Part shown: positions 26,417-37,665 of the stretch, one piece after another
How the letters are laid out: each line of letters starts with the position of its first letter
How positions within the stretch are numbered: the first letter of the stretch is position 1
DNA from: Brachycybe producta
Lineage: Eukaryota > Arthropoda > Diplopoda > Playtdesmida > Andrognathidae
DNA: 64,000 nucleotides
Direction: 5' to 3'
NCBI GenBank assembly: GCA_036925085.1
Contig: JAUPFP010000008.1
Span: 7,360,173 to 7,424,172 of the forward strand
Position numbers and translations under genes: made by a program
Notes under the pieces: generated by a model
Seen by the model: the letters and a program-made list of their open reading frames with translations, nothing else
Told to the model about the DNA's origin: nothing
Database searches by the model: none

Positions 26417-26536
26417 CTTGATAACTTTCCTTATTATTTATATATTGTTGCATAAATTACAATGTTTCAAATTAACTAAAATTTGAAACATTGTAATTTA
26501 TGCAACAATTTATAATAAATAAGCAAAGTTATCAAG
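26417..26536. mobile_element. Near-perfect 120-bp foldback
   Basis: CTTGATAACTTTCCTTATTA...TTGCATAAATTAC and AATGTTTCAAATT pair with AATTTGAAACATTGTAATTT...AATAAGCAAAGTTATCAAG around a 6-base centre. Arms are about 57 bp with very few mismatches. Confidence 0.93.
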
Positions 26537-27031
26537 TTATTTTTCCCTATTTGGTTTTCGTTTATTTTTCACATCAAAATTCAATCATTTATTTAACCCA
26601 TCCACTTTAGCCGTCGATTTCAAACGCCTACCTTTTTTCTATTTTACTACTAAAAACCAATCTGTGAAAGTACCTTTTAATATGAAAGGTATCATTCGGA
26701 TTTGTTGCAAATTCCGACTACAAAATCAATTCAATTTAAGAAGCCGCCGCAAGGGAAAAATAAGTATTTTTTTTTAGAAAAAAGACGAATTGAAAGAAAG
26801 CATTTCAAGATCTATAGAATCTATTTGTAATTTATTTTTTCCACTTGATAATTCTTTACTTATCGATAATCAATTAATCAATGAATCGGAGGTATTCAAA
26901 TTCAACAAAAGAATCTCTTTGAAAAAAGACTTAATAATAAAAAGAGCGGAAATGAATAGAAAAATCTCCCCCAAAAAAAGACGACAAAAAAGAAGAAGAA
27001 GACAAATAAAAACCAGATTGGGTATACTGAC

Positions 27032-27061
27032 CAGCAGCCGAGGTAGTTCCGAACGCTGCTG
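27032..27061 (-). CDS. Candidate 30-nt Groucho cassette exon
   Basis: A 30-nt minus-strand segment is bounded by a good acceptor (pyrimidine-rich tctcttctcgttcaatttcag) and a GTCAGTATA donor. That donor is the same nonamer used by the 196-nt Groucho exon at 18056-18251. The segment lies in the 15.5-kb intron between two phase-0 borders. It is a multiple of three with no stop, so inclusion would add ten residues (QQRSELPRLL) without breaking the frame. The segment also starts with CAGCAG, as the next exon does. I know of no equivalent peptide in Groucho/TLE proteins. It could be a lineage-specific cassette, a cryptic exon or chance; another frame (AAAFGTTSAAG) is also open. Confidence 0.3.
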
Positions 27062-27249
27062 CTGAAATTGAACGAGAAGAGAAAATAAATTCATCAAAAT
27101 AAAAAAATACAATAATAATTAAACTTGAAATTAAAAGAATTTTCATTTTAACAAAAAATTAAAAAACCTTAAGGTGATTTTTAAAGTGCAAATTGCTAAC
27201 TCTTAATAATTATTTTCTGTCTTTCAGGTGCAAAATGAAGAGGAAGTTA

Positions 27250-27370
27250 TGAATGTCTTTTAAAAACTAGACGGGTAATCGAGCTGCCCTTCTAGTTTCT
27301 AAAACACTTCCCTTGTTTCTCTTCATTTTGCTCTTCTGATAGAAAGAATAATCAAAAGTTCAAAAATCAA
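27250..27370. mobile_element. Foldback family A, partial copy
   Basis: TAAAAACTAGACGGGTAATC is followed by GAGCTGCCCTTCTAGTTTCT, CTCTTCATTTTGCTC and GATAGAAAGAATAATC. Both terminal motifs are present but most of the interior is missing. Confidence 0.65.
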
Positions 27371-27544
27371 CTTAAAAATTGAAATTTAAGAAGAAAAATC
27401 AAAAGTTTGTTAGAAAATAGAATAGTTAACTTGTTAAATGATAGAATTATTTGTTCATCACGAATATATTTATGAAAGTTTTTTTTAAAAAAAATGATTA
27501 CATTTCAGTGTTCTTATTAAATTTCGTTAAAAATAGTTTCAAAA

Positions 27545-27675
27545 CGACCAGAAAAAAAAAAGTTTATTTTGAAAGATTAAATTAAATGTCATGAAAAATC
27601 TCCAGCGGCTACTTTTCTAGTACCTAAATCAGGCCTACTTTAAATGTTTAGCTTATTTTTCATTAAATTCTGAAA
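27545..27675. mobile_element. Foldback family A, degenerate copy
   Basis: AGTTTATTTTGAAAGATTAA followed by GGCTACTTTTCTAGTACCTA; right-arm signature, diverged. Confidence 0.45.
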
Positions 27676-27778
27676 AATATTTTTTGCGATTATTAAATTT
27701 TGTCAAAATTCTCCAGTCATCATATCTAGGCCCTATCTTTAAATATCTAAAAATGAAAAAAGGGTTAATTAATAATAC

Positions 27779-27958
<180 letters not shown>

Positions 27959-28470
27959 GGAATAGAAGACGAAGATGGATGGTGATGGTTTTTGGCTTTT
28001 TCATTTATCGAAGTCCTCTATAATTATCGGTCAAGTGAATTAAGACCACCCTTTTTTCTCTCTTCTTTTCAAAGAATGTAATGACATTACTTGTATTATA
28101 ATGTAAATGCCATTCATCTCTCTCTCTCTCATTCTATAGATCTTTATATATATAATTCTAGTCTAAAAGAGACAAGAAAGACACAAACATAACACACGCA
28201 ATGGGGTTTTCCACATTGGTGCTTCAAGTTTTTGAGTCTTTTGTCAAGTGGCCACTTTGGGCGTCGTCGTCGTCGTCCTCTTCGTCTCCAAATCCAAAAA
28301 ACCAAGTGGCTGACAGCTTCAACCATCAGCCATCATCATCTTTAGAACAACAACTAAACTCTCAAACACTACATAACATCTATATACAGTCTATATCTAT
28401 ATATATGCTTTTGAAAATGTTGACTAATGGTCATTTGTCTTTTACTACAGGGTGTCACAGAAGTCAGCAA

Positions 28471-28689
28471 TCAAAAGGGGGAAAAAAATAAATAAACCTT
28501 ATATTTCATTCCACTAACAATTGTCTGGTCATTGGATATGACGTCAAGCGCCGGTAGAAAGAACTTCCGAGCTCCTTTGGACGGGACGTAGAGCTCTGGT
28601 GACAAAGAGCTCAGATTGTGTACCACTGGAATTGTATCTCTGGGGTCACACTTACTGAATATTTGCGGCATCGTATTATATTGACGCAT
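28471..28689 (-). other. Unassigned coding-like reading frame
   Basis: A 72-codon minus-strand frame contains DTIPVVHNLSSLSPELYVPS and ARKFFLPALDVISNDQTIVS. Its composition is protein-like. It sits in the large Groucho intron and contains an internal consensus donor (GTAAGTGTG) after MPQIFS. No family is recognised and no clear acceptor/donor pair frames it as a Groucho exon. Confidence 0.15.
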
Positions 28690-31600
28690 CTAACAACTTA
28701 TATTAATATATTCCCTGAAAGCTTTGAAAAAGCATTTAATTAGTTTTGATTTTTTTTTAAATAGTACGTGTTTTCTCACACGTCAATAAGCTTACTAATT
28801 AATGTACTATCAACGAAGCCTTTTTTATTTTATCGGCGTTTTACCTGAATAATTCAGAAATACATAAGGCATTTTAAAATTCTTACTGAATTTTATCGGT
28901 TTCTAGATTTTTTTCTGTTACTTCACTGATTTTTTTTTGTTTCCCTAAAATACTATAAAATTGATAATTTAGTCAAAAGCTTGAATGAGAAAATAAAAAT
29001 AATATTTTTTTTAAAATAAAACGTTAAAAAAATTAAAAATACAGAAAAATAAAAGTCAAATTTTATTTCACCTAAAATGATTTATTTCCTCCTCAAAAGT
29101 AAAAATAAGTCAATTAACCTATAAGTCAGGTATGAAATATATCCATTTGAACGGGCAAATAAGCTTAAAATTGACAAAATTCTTATACTTCAAGTATGTT
29201 AGCGGTGATCACTAACCAATAAGGGGTAGGATGGGAGCAGATTCTAATAGAAAATGATAATAATGAAAAATACACGATGTTTGTAAGAATGAAGAAGAAG
29301 AAAAAAATGCCACCATCTTTTCTCAAAGAATATAAAAAAAAAAATCAAACTGAAATTGAAAAGTTGAATTTAAGAAGAATTCTCTCCAACATAACCATTG
29401 TAATGTTTGTAAAAGAAAAACTAGTACAGAAAATTGATTCGGTACAAAGAAAAGAAAGAAAACCATAATAATCAATATTGGATTTGAACCACAATTATTA
29501 GATCAAGTAGGAATAGACCCCTTTTAGTCACTCCCCCACCCCCACACAAATGTTAAGGGACTTAAAGGTCCATCTATTTCGATTTCTGTAATAGAAATCT
29601 CAATTTGATGATGTTCAACGTTCCAATCCTCCTCCCTCAAGTTCCCTCCCTACTCATAATTCCTCCTCATTTCTTCTTCTTTTTTTTCTCCATCTTTACT
29701 TCCTTTATTTCACATTTCCATTAAATAATACCAACCTCCTTAGACGAAAAAAAAAACCCCCAGCAAAGATCTATTATTATAAAAGAAGAAAAAATTCTAC
29801 AACAGACTACGATGATGATAAAAACCGAAGTCATTAGTCATCCTCATCAATTGTAGCCCAGAACAAGAGTACAATAAACGATTGCACACAATTTTTGCAG
29901 AAGAAGAAGAAAAAAAAAAACCCAAACTAGAATATAGACAAAAAAAAAAGAGGGGGAGAGAGAGAAAAAAATTTCTCATTTTCATTCTTTTTCATCAATT
30001 TTTTTCCCCCTTTTCTCAGTGCTTTTCGTTTTACACGAAGAAAAATGACAACTCCCATCTCATTTTCACCACCTTCTAAAAAAAAGTACACCACACCTTT
30101 TGTTTTCTCTTTTATATTTGTTCTATGGAGTCCTATTATGGGTTCCAATGTATCACGCGCCTGAATAAACACTATTTAAATCCCACCTATTTTACACAGT
30201 GGTTCAACAATGTCTTCTTATCTTTTAGAGAAATTTTTACATTCGTTTTTGTATCTCATATTAATATCATGACATTCATAATGAATATTATCAATGCGAT
30301 TTCAAATAACTCTTTCAAATTATTATAAAATACGCTATTTGTGTAGTGGTAAAGTTTTTAATCGAAATTTTTCCTGTAAATGTTAAGGTTTTCTCGAAAT
30401 TCAGCAAAATAAATTTATTTCCATTTTGCCAATTTGCTAATAATAAAAAAGCTTCATCATAGTCAAGTAAAACAAACAATTATTTTAAACATTTCTAGAA
30501 AAAATAAAAAAAAAATAACCCGAAAAAAAATATATTGACCATAGCTAAAAATTGGTGAAAATAGATTTAAAAAAGTTTGTGAATTGAAATTATTTTTTTA
30601 TATATAAAAGGATCATATCATCGTGCATTTTAAAACATATTCCTAAATTGTCAACAGTTTATCAATTTTTAATCCAGTTTTTAAATTTTTTTGTTAACAT
30701 TCATCATTCAACTTTTCTAGCATGAAAGCAAAATTTTACGGTAAAAAAAAAGAGAAAACAAAATTAACAATATTGCAGAACATTATACGGATAACAAGAC
30801 ATTGTAACCACCGTGTATGATGATGATGATGATGGTAAGAAGAAGAAGGGAAAGGAAAAAAAATGGGAGATAAAAAAAACGGTTAATGAAGAGTTGTGTC
30901 CGCCGTAGCGTAAGAATAATTTCCCTTCTCTTCAGCTCATCCATGTTAATTTCCTGTGAATTGTATTCTTTTATCAACCCCCCCCCCCCTCCCCAAAAAA
31001 AACCCCATCACTTCTCCGAGAGTGGAAAACTAAACATGGAAAACACAATAAATAACAAGCAAGTTTTACATAGAACTGTGTTATTGTCACTCTACAAAGG
31101 TCATCCATGTGTTAAATGGAATTCAAGTCTAAAAACACCTCCTCCTCCTCCTCCTCCTTGTATACAATTCACCTATTAACTCCATAATAGATCTTCTCAC
31201 TTTTTAAATTTATCACAAAATTATTTTTTATACGTAGGCCTAAAATAAACATTGAAGAAGAAGAATTGTTAGAAATAACATTGACATCCATAGCAACCCC
31301 GTTTAATAAGCCTTTAAATTATTTAATCTCATAAACAGCTCTCTCTCTGTTTATTCTATTTAAACCAAACTGTTGTTATTTACTTGCGGAAACCTCATAA
31401 GATGTAACCAGATGAATAATATCATAAATGGCCAGTGTTAAGAAAAAAAAAAACAGGCTTTAAACCCAGGTTTAATGCAATTCAACTCAGTGCACCTGAA
31501 ATCAGCTCAAGAGCCATGTGGCAGGGGGACAATTCCCCCAATGGTAAATAGCTGTAATTTAGACACATCAATCGTCAAATTGAATTCGTCCTAAAACAGA

Positions 31601-33758
31601 AGTATGATGATGAATTTCATAGTCTTAATAAATACATTTTAGCAAGAAAGGGGTAACAAATATGCATCAGTTTTAGCTCTTATTATACTCTGGGTTTCTA
31701 TCTAAGAATTACATCTAAGAATGCCCCTTCCCTCTGTTCTCTGGCGCTAGCAACCCCGTTCAAATCATTTAAGGGTATTTTCAAAGCAGAAATCTTTTAA
31801 AATGAACACTAATTTTAAATTGCTAATTTACTTATTTTTTTTAGCAATCATTAAGAATACCACCTGACATGAAGCTTTAGCGCGTTCACGAACTCAAGTG
31901 GTCAGTACGACTATAAACCCATAAGAGCTACAAGTTTAGTCTTAGATTTATTTTAGACTGATGCTAATTTTGTTTTATCTTTCTAAAAATGTGTTTACAA
32001 ACTAGAATTTTCTTTCTGTAGATAATTTCTCGTTGAGACAATTTCAGTTTGACTATGAAGTCTGAACTTTTGTCTGAATTAACAAGACAATGTAATGTAA
32101 AAAAACAGATAAGACAAATAATCCAACTGATTTCATACATTTGTCAAAACACACTAAGAAAAAATTCTCAATTTATAAAATATCTTGATATTTTTGGATC
32201 TTATATTATTATAATAATCTATGAGTTATTGTTATTTTAACTTCGGCAAGACAGTAGAGGACCCCCCCCCCCCCCTTGAACTTTACTATTTTTTTAAAAA
32301 AAATAATTATTTGAAGAAGAAAATTTTTTTCAACAGAGTAATTGAAATTATTGATTAAAAGTTATGATAAAAGACAGTGATGAAGTTACTTTGTCTGGAT
32401 GTATTACAAGGGGGGGGGTTCTGTACTAAATGACGTCATTTATAAGAGTCCTTATTTTTTTAATGGTTTATGAAGAGAGAGAGAGAGAGAGAGAGAAAAA
32501 TGGGTATAGATGAAAAGTAGGAAAGAAAACAAGGACCGGGATTGTGTGTATCTGGGGAGAGAAAGGAGGGGGAGACAAAATTAAACTCAATTTTTCTTTC
32601 TATTCGTTTAGCCTGAGAGATGGTGGTGGTGGTGGGGGAGGAGGGAGGGTATTTTTTATATATTGGATGGATTTGGATGGAAATCTTGTTCCGGGTGACG
32701 AGAGATGAACGTAAGTTTCCAGAACATGCACTAATTCGTTTCAAGACAATAATCGATCATGTTTTTGCAACAAAAGTCGCCTTTAGAAGAAACGTCTTGT
32801 CACGGATAATACAACTGTATGTACACATTTAGTACAACTTGAAGCAAAAAGAAGAAGAAAAAAGAACCGTTTTGCCAGCAACATCCGTCAATGTAATAAT
32901 AATGGCCAAAAAAAAAGTGTGTAGGGTGGGCTATACATTTAAAGAGTAGAAGACAGTCGTCCCCATAAGACTTGCCGCCGCCGCCTCCGCCGCACCAGAG
33001 AGCGGCATCAAATCCACCAATCCATGCAATTGCAATCAAGTCTTTTTTTCTTCAAATTATACCTTTGTGTTTATATAAGATCATCATATTGGATTCCAAA
33101 TTGGAATTGCGGAAGGTTCAATTATGAACACGGTTATCAACATGAAGGTGGAGAGAGTAAAAAAAAGTCTAAGGAGAAGAAGGGTAAGATACTCCCCCCC
33201 CCCCTCCAATCTCACACAGGAGGCTTTGACTTCTCAACTCCCACCTATATAATCATTAATCAAATGCAGCATTTGAACAAAAAAAACCTGCTTCAAACGC
33301 CACCTATAGTGAATCAATAAATGAATTTCATCTGTGCCCAACTTGAATCCTCAGAGCAGGGTTTTAAAATAGAATATCGTTTTAAAAGGGTACTCATGTT
33401 GGAACCCTGGGGTAAGAGGGTCGTCTTGAATTTGGGTTACAAAGGGGTTTTAAATTCAATCAAAACTAGAAGAGTAACCAACCGCTTCTTGTAATCTTAT
33501 GTTTTATCTTATGTTAAGTTTTGTGCACACCACGAAGAAATATTCTACTGAATATGTGCCATTTTTTCTCTCTTCAAATTCAATAAAATCAAAGGCAGTA
33601 CTCTGCACATGCGCAGTAAAAAGCGACTTTACACTGCTTCATGGTGTGAACCATGAAGAAATGGAAGAAAGAATAAGAATAATGTGAATGAAAGAATGAA
33701 TGCCCAATTACCAAAATATTAAATTAAATTTGTCATTGACTTCTAATTTTGAGCTTAC

Positions 33759-33833
33759 CCCTATGATGGCATTCAATTCGGTCATGGTCACCTGTTTGGC
33801 TCTCTCCACTGCTGTCGCCACCTGTTGTTGGTG
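33759..33833 (-). CDS. gro: Groucho/TLE exon, end of Q domain (75 nt)
   Basis: The exon is 25 codons, phase 0 at both ends. It begins [15 protein letters not shown] and ends [10 protein letters not shown]. It continues the previous exon exactly as in TLE proteins (SQE then HQQQV) and contains the conserved ERAKQVT and ELNAIIG blocks of the second amphipathic helix of the tetramerisation domain. The acceptor is a T-rich tract ending ttttttccag; the donor is GTAAGCTC. The 75-nt length matches the vertebrate exon. It is too short, and lacks a start codon in the right place, to appear as an independent open reading frame, so simple ORF calling misses it. Confidence 0.95.
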
Positions 33834-35952
33834 CTGGAAAAAAATGCAAAATAATAAATGCTAACGGGAATCGGTTAAAATAAAAAAGAGGTTAAGATTT
33901 GAAATTATAATATTAAGAGTAAAAAGGATAAATAAGGGATCTCATCATCATTTAAAATTTGAAACTTAATTAAATTTTGATAATTATATATTAAAATGAA
34001 TTAAAATCCACCATTTTAATTTTAAGATGGCTGAAAAGTAATTTTGAAATGCATGAAATTTTAAATTTAAACTTTTTTGTGCAGAAGCAACATTTAGCAA
34101 ATAAAAAAAAAATTAAAAAGTTTGTTAAAAACTAGAATAATAAGATAGACATAAAAATATATCTTAAAAAATCTTCTAAAATTGTTTTTAACAAACTTTT
34201 TTCATAGAAAATAATTTCAAATTAATATAAAAATGATTTTAAAAATAACATAGTCATAAAAACGTTTTCAGCTACTACTAATCTAGTTTCTAAAATTAAT
34301 AAATTTGAATTTTGTTCTTAAATATTGCGTTTCTGTAAAATGTTTTCGCAAAATATGCAAATTTATTGTTCTAAACTTAGTAAAGCGGATTTACTAGCAA
34401 ACCATCTTTAAAAGAAAAAATGAAATATGTAAATAAAATTTATCTAAAAAAAAATTATTATTTGAAAAACAAAAGGATTAATGAATTAAGAATTTTAAGA
34501 TGGACGTGAAAAAGTGGTTTTCTATCATAAAAATTGGAAGGATAAATAAATTAAAAATAGGTTTGGGTTTGAAATGGAGAAGATGAACGGAAAAAAAAAG
34601 ATGACACCAACAACAAAGGCAGAAAAGCAGAAAAGACAAAAATTAAGAGACCAATGATGACGTCACAAGAGAGAGATGTTTCTCCCTCTCTATAAAGAAA
34701 CCCCTTTTTCTCTCTTTCTTTCTTTCTTTGAATGTATATATCACTTATTTCCTTCCTGAAATCATTTCAAAGAAAAATAAACTTTCTTCCAATAATAATA
34801 TCAATAGAGATGATCTTTGTATTTCTTTATAAGAGACAGCTGCTGCCCCTTGCCTAGAGGCAATCCGTACCAACATACTTCCATTCAATCTGTTTCTTCT
34901 TCTTCTTCTTCTGGACAATGGTCACCAACCACCAGTGACCATTCATGATTGATTGATTGAGAAAAAAAAAGAGAAGTTCTTTCTTTCATTCTTTTCTTTA
35001 TATTAGTTGTGTTTCCCTTTCCACTTGTTCTCTTTTCGTTTTGATATATACAATTGTTACATTGTGAGGAGTGACCCCTAAAGGGCCTAAAAAAACCCTT
35101 CTTCTCCTTCACATATATAAAGATAGATGACTCTATTCAACCCCCCCCCCCCCACGTCCTTCTCTCCAAATCCCCTTCACCTTTTAACCAAAGAAATACA
35201 GATTCTTTAAAAAAAAAAGAAACCTCAAAGACAGGAAACAGTACAAGAAAACCCCCCAAAAACCAGAAACAAGAATCGAAACCAGAAACAAATGAAACTA
35301 GAATGAAAGACAAAAAAAAAAACACTGAAAAAATTGCTCTCTTTTTTAGGAACAGACAAAAAAGGCGGCCATTTTGTTGCCTTCTTAATGCTAAAAATGT
35401 AGATGTTTTAGTTGAATTACTTAATGTATTTACCAGGACAAATATCACCAAAGTTTTTGATGAAAAATTTCATTGAATATCAATTATGAATTTATGAATA
35501 TTATGAAGAAGAAAAAAATAAGCAGAAATTGTTTAAAAAAATACAAAACTTTGCTTTAAAGCTTTTTTTTTTTTTGAAAAAAATTAAGAAAATTAGTGAG
35601 AAATTCTGAAAAAGTTTGTAAAATTTTATAATGCCTTTTTAATTAAGTAGTGTTTTTGTCGACAGTTTGAAAATTCTTTTTTTTTTCTACAAAATTAATG
35701 AAGTACACTTTAATTACCATTCGTTAAAATAGTAAAAATAACGATTAAGAAAACGGTTGTGAAATTACGAACTTTTTTTTCCCAAGAAACTATTATTAAA
35801 CAGCTTTAACAGTGAAGAAAAAAACCCTTGTAATCTTCACAACAGTTTTGCTAATTAAATTATTAAAGTTTTATAAAGAATTAAGTGCAGATCCAATCTC
35901 GTTTTTATTTGCACAATAATAACAATAAGAATAATAATAAGAATAACCAATA

Positions 35953-36534
35953 ACAATAGAACGTCGATTAACCGAAATTCGATTATCCGGATTTCCAATT
36001 AATAAATTTTGACGTAATAATATTTTCAATTATGATTGTGAATTTGTTAAACTTTTTTCTCTCCTTTTATGAAAAACTAATTTTAAAACTCGGATTATTC
36101 TGCTTTTTAAAAAAAATGAATATAAACTAGAAAGTGTTTTAGTAACTAGAAGGGTAGCAGCAGCAGCTCTCAATCAAGTTTAGGATATTTTCAATGTTGA
36201 TATCTTTAAAAAAAAAAAATTATAAACAAAAATTTAAAGAAATGTCATCTGCTTAAAGCTGAGCCCATTTTAAAACTTACATAAATAGTTTATTTTGTAA
36301 GATATCAATATGAACACATATTCCCTAAGTTACTACCATTCTAGTTTCTAAAAACATATTCAAGTTTCTCTTAATTTTGCAACCTGAAAGAAAATAATGA
36401 GAGTTTAAAAAACCAATTTAATAAATCATATAGCCATTAATCTGTCCTATTATCCGAATTTATTTTATTATTATTCGAATCACCTCTCTGTGTGCAAATT
36501 ATAAGTTAATCCGGATAATCGGCATTCTACTGTA
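35953..36534. mobile_element. pogo/Tigger-like non-autonomous element
   Basis: The right terminus reads TTAATCCGGATAATCGGCAT then TCTACTGTA; the left terminus is its near reverse complement (ACAATAGAACGTCGATTA, CGATTATCCGGATT). TIRs of the form CAGTAGAA...CGATTATCCGG next to a TA are typical of pogo/Tigger (Tc1/mariner-related) elements. There is no transposase. It carries a nested family A copy. Confidence 0.65.
36115..36405. mobile_element. Foldback element, family A (nested copy)
   Basis: Same arrangement as the copy at 20955: ACTAGAAAGTGTTTTAGTA..., ATGTTGATATCTTT, then AGTTTATTTTGTAAGATATC and ATTCTAGTTTCTAAAAAC. It lies inside the pogo/Tigger-like element 35953-36534, so it inserted later. 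Confidence 0.75.
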
Positions 36535-36590
36535 ATAAATATTTTAAAATTAGAAAAAAAATATATATATATTTAATATTTCTAACTTAC

Positions 36591-36653
36591 CTCTTGCGAC
36601 AGGAATGGAATAACCTGTGCCAATATGGCGTTCAGTCGTTTTGCAATTTCTGT
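36591..36653 (-). CDS. gro: Groucho/TLE exon, Q domain (63 nt)
   Basis: The exon is 21 codons, phase 0 at both ends, and reads TEIAKRLNAILAQVIPF followed by LSQE. This is nearly identical to the TLE and fly Groucho Q-domain segment after the EMHKQ motif, around residue 79 in human TLE1. The Q domain is the glutamine-rich N-terminal coiled region with amphipathic helices that drives tetramerisation and TCF/LEF binding. The acceptor reads cttgtttgcag and the donor is GTAAGTTA, both strong. The 63-nt length equals that of the vertebrate TLE exon for this segment. An in-frame upstream continuation (MKIIIILQL...) is intron read-through and not coding. The preceding exon (YYEMSYGLN... in relatives) was looked for as far as base 64000 and not found. 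Confidence 0.95.
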
Positions 36654-37056
36654 CTGCAAACAAGTAAATAAAAATAGGGAAGAAAAAAAAAACAAATAAA
36701 GCAACACTGTAAACAAATGAACCGTAAATAACGAAAAAAAAAAAAAAAAAAAAAGGTTCGTAACCACAACAAACATAAAATGGAGGAAAGAAAAGGAGGA
36801 GGAGGAGAATAACTGCAATATTATTATTATTTTCATATATTTATTTTCTGCAATTGGTTCACTTTATAAGGCCTCCCCCCCGCCCCCAAAACCAACTAAA
36901 CTACAATACGTATTTTTATATTTGTTTATTATAATCCTTCCGTGTAAACTGAAATTTGTCAGATAAAAAAGAAGAAAATTGCAACAAAAAAAAAGTTTTA
37001 TTTACTTTTTTGATATTCAAACAAACAAACAAAAATCTAATTTTAAGAAATTTATA

Positions 37057-37180
37057 TATATATACATATATATACATATATATACATATATATATATACA
37101 TGTACATACATATATATATACATACATACATACATATATATATACATATACTATATATATATATATATATAAATATATAT

Positions 37181-37217
<37 letters not shown>

Positions 37218-37331
37218 TATATATATATATATATATATAGATATATATATAGATATATATATATATATATATATAGATATATATATATATAGATATATAT
37301 ATAGATATAGATACTGTATATATATAGATAT

Positions 37332-37400
<69 letters not shown>

Positions 37401-37440
37401 TATACTATATATATATAATTATATACTATATATATATATC
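37057..37440. repeat. Compound TA/TACA/TAGA microsatellite
   Basis: About 380 bp of TATATA, TACATA, TAGATA and TATATAATTA units, about 400 bp upstream (transcript sense) of the 63-nt Groucho exon. Confidence 0.95.
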
Positions 37441-37474
37441 AAAATATCTAAAATATTTCCTGGTGTCATCTTTA

Positions 37475-37665
37475 ATGCTCGGATTTTAATGCAAATATCA
37501 TGCAAATGTTTCTCAATTTGTGGCCCAGGTGCCAATTGTGAAGTAGTAATCATCATCATTAGAGCAACTGCAATTGTGTTTTTAATAATGAAGAAGGCTA
37601 ATTAGAGGCTAATTGTCTGCTGTACTATCAGTTGTCAACTAGAATTATAGCCTCTAACCAAGTGT
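37475..37665 (+). repeat. Dispersed repeat, family E copy 1
   Basis: Contains TAATGCTCGGATTTTAATGC, TTTCTCAATTTGTGGCCCA, GAGCAACTGCAATTGTG and GTCAACTAGAATTATAGCCT. The same ordered blocks occur on the opposite strand at 61310-61500. An internal inverted pair (GCTAATTAGAGGCTAA with TAGCCTCTAACC) suggests a foldback structure. Confidence 0.75.

Larger units (their letters stand above)
33834..36590 (-). other. Groucho intron (2757 bp)
   Basis: Intron between the two Q-domain exons. It is AT-rich and carries a pogo/Tigger-like element with a nested foldback copy close to the upstream exon, a weak foldback fragment at 34116-34305, and TTC/CTT repeats near 34895. Confidence 0.88.

Noticed and set aside
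36654-36836. N-terminal extension of the 63-nt exon frame (start at 36836)
   Set aside because: It reads through the acceptor tract into Phe/Leu/Ser-rich intron sequence; family alignment begins exactly at TEIAKRLN after the AG.
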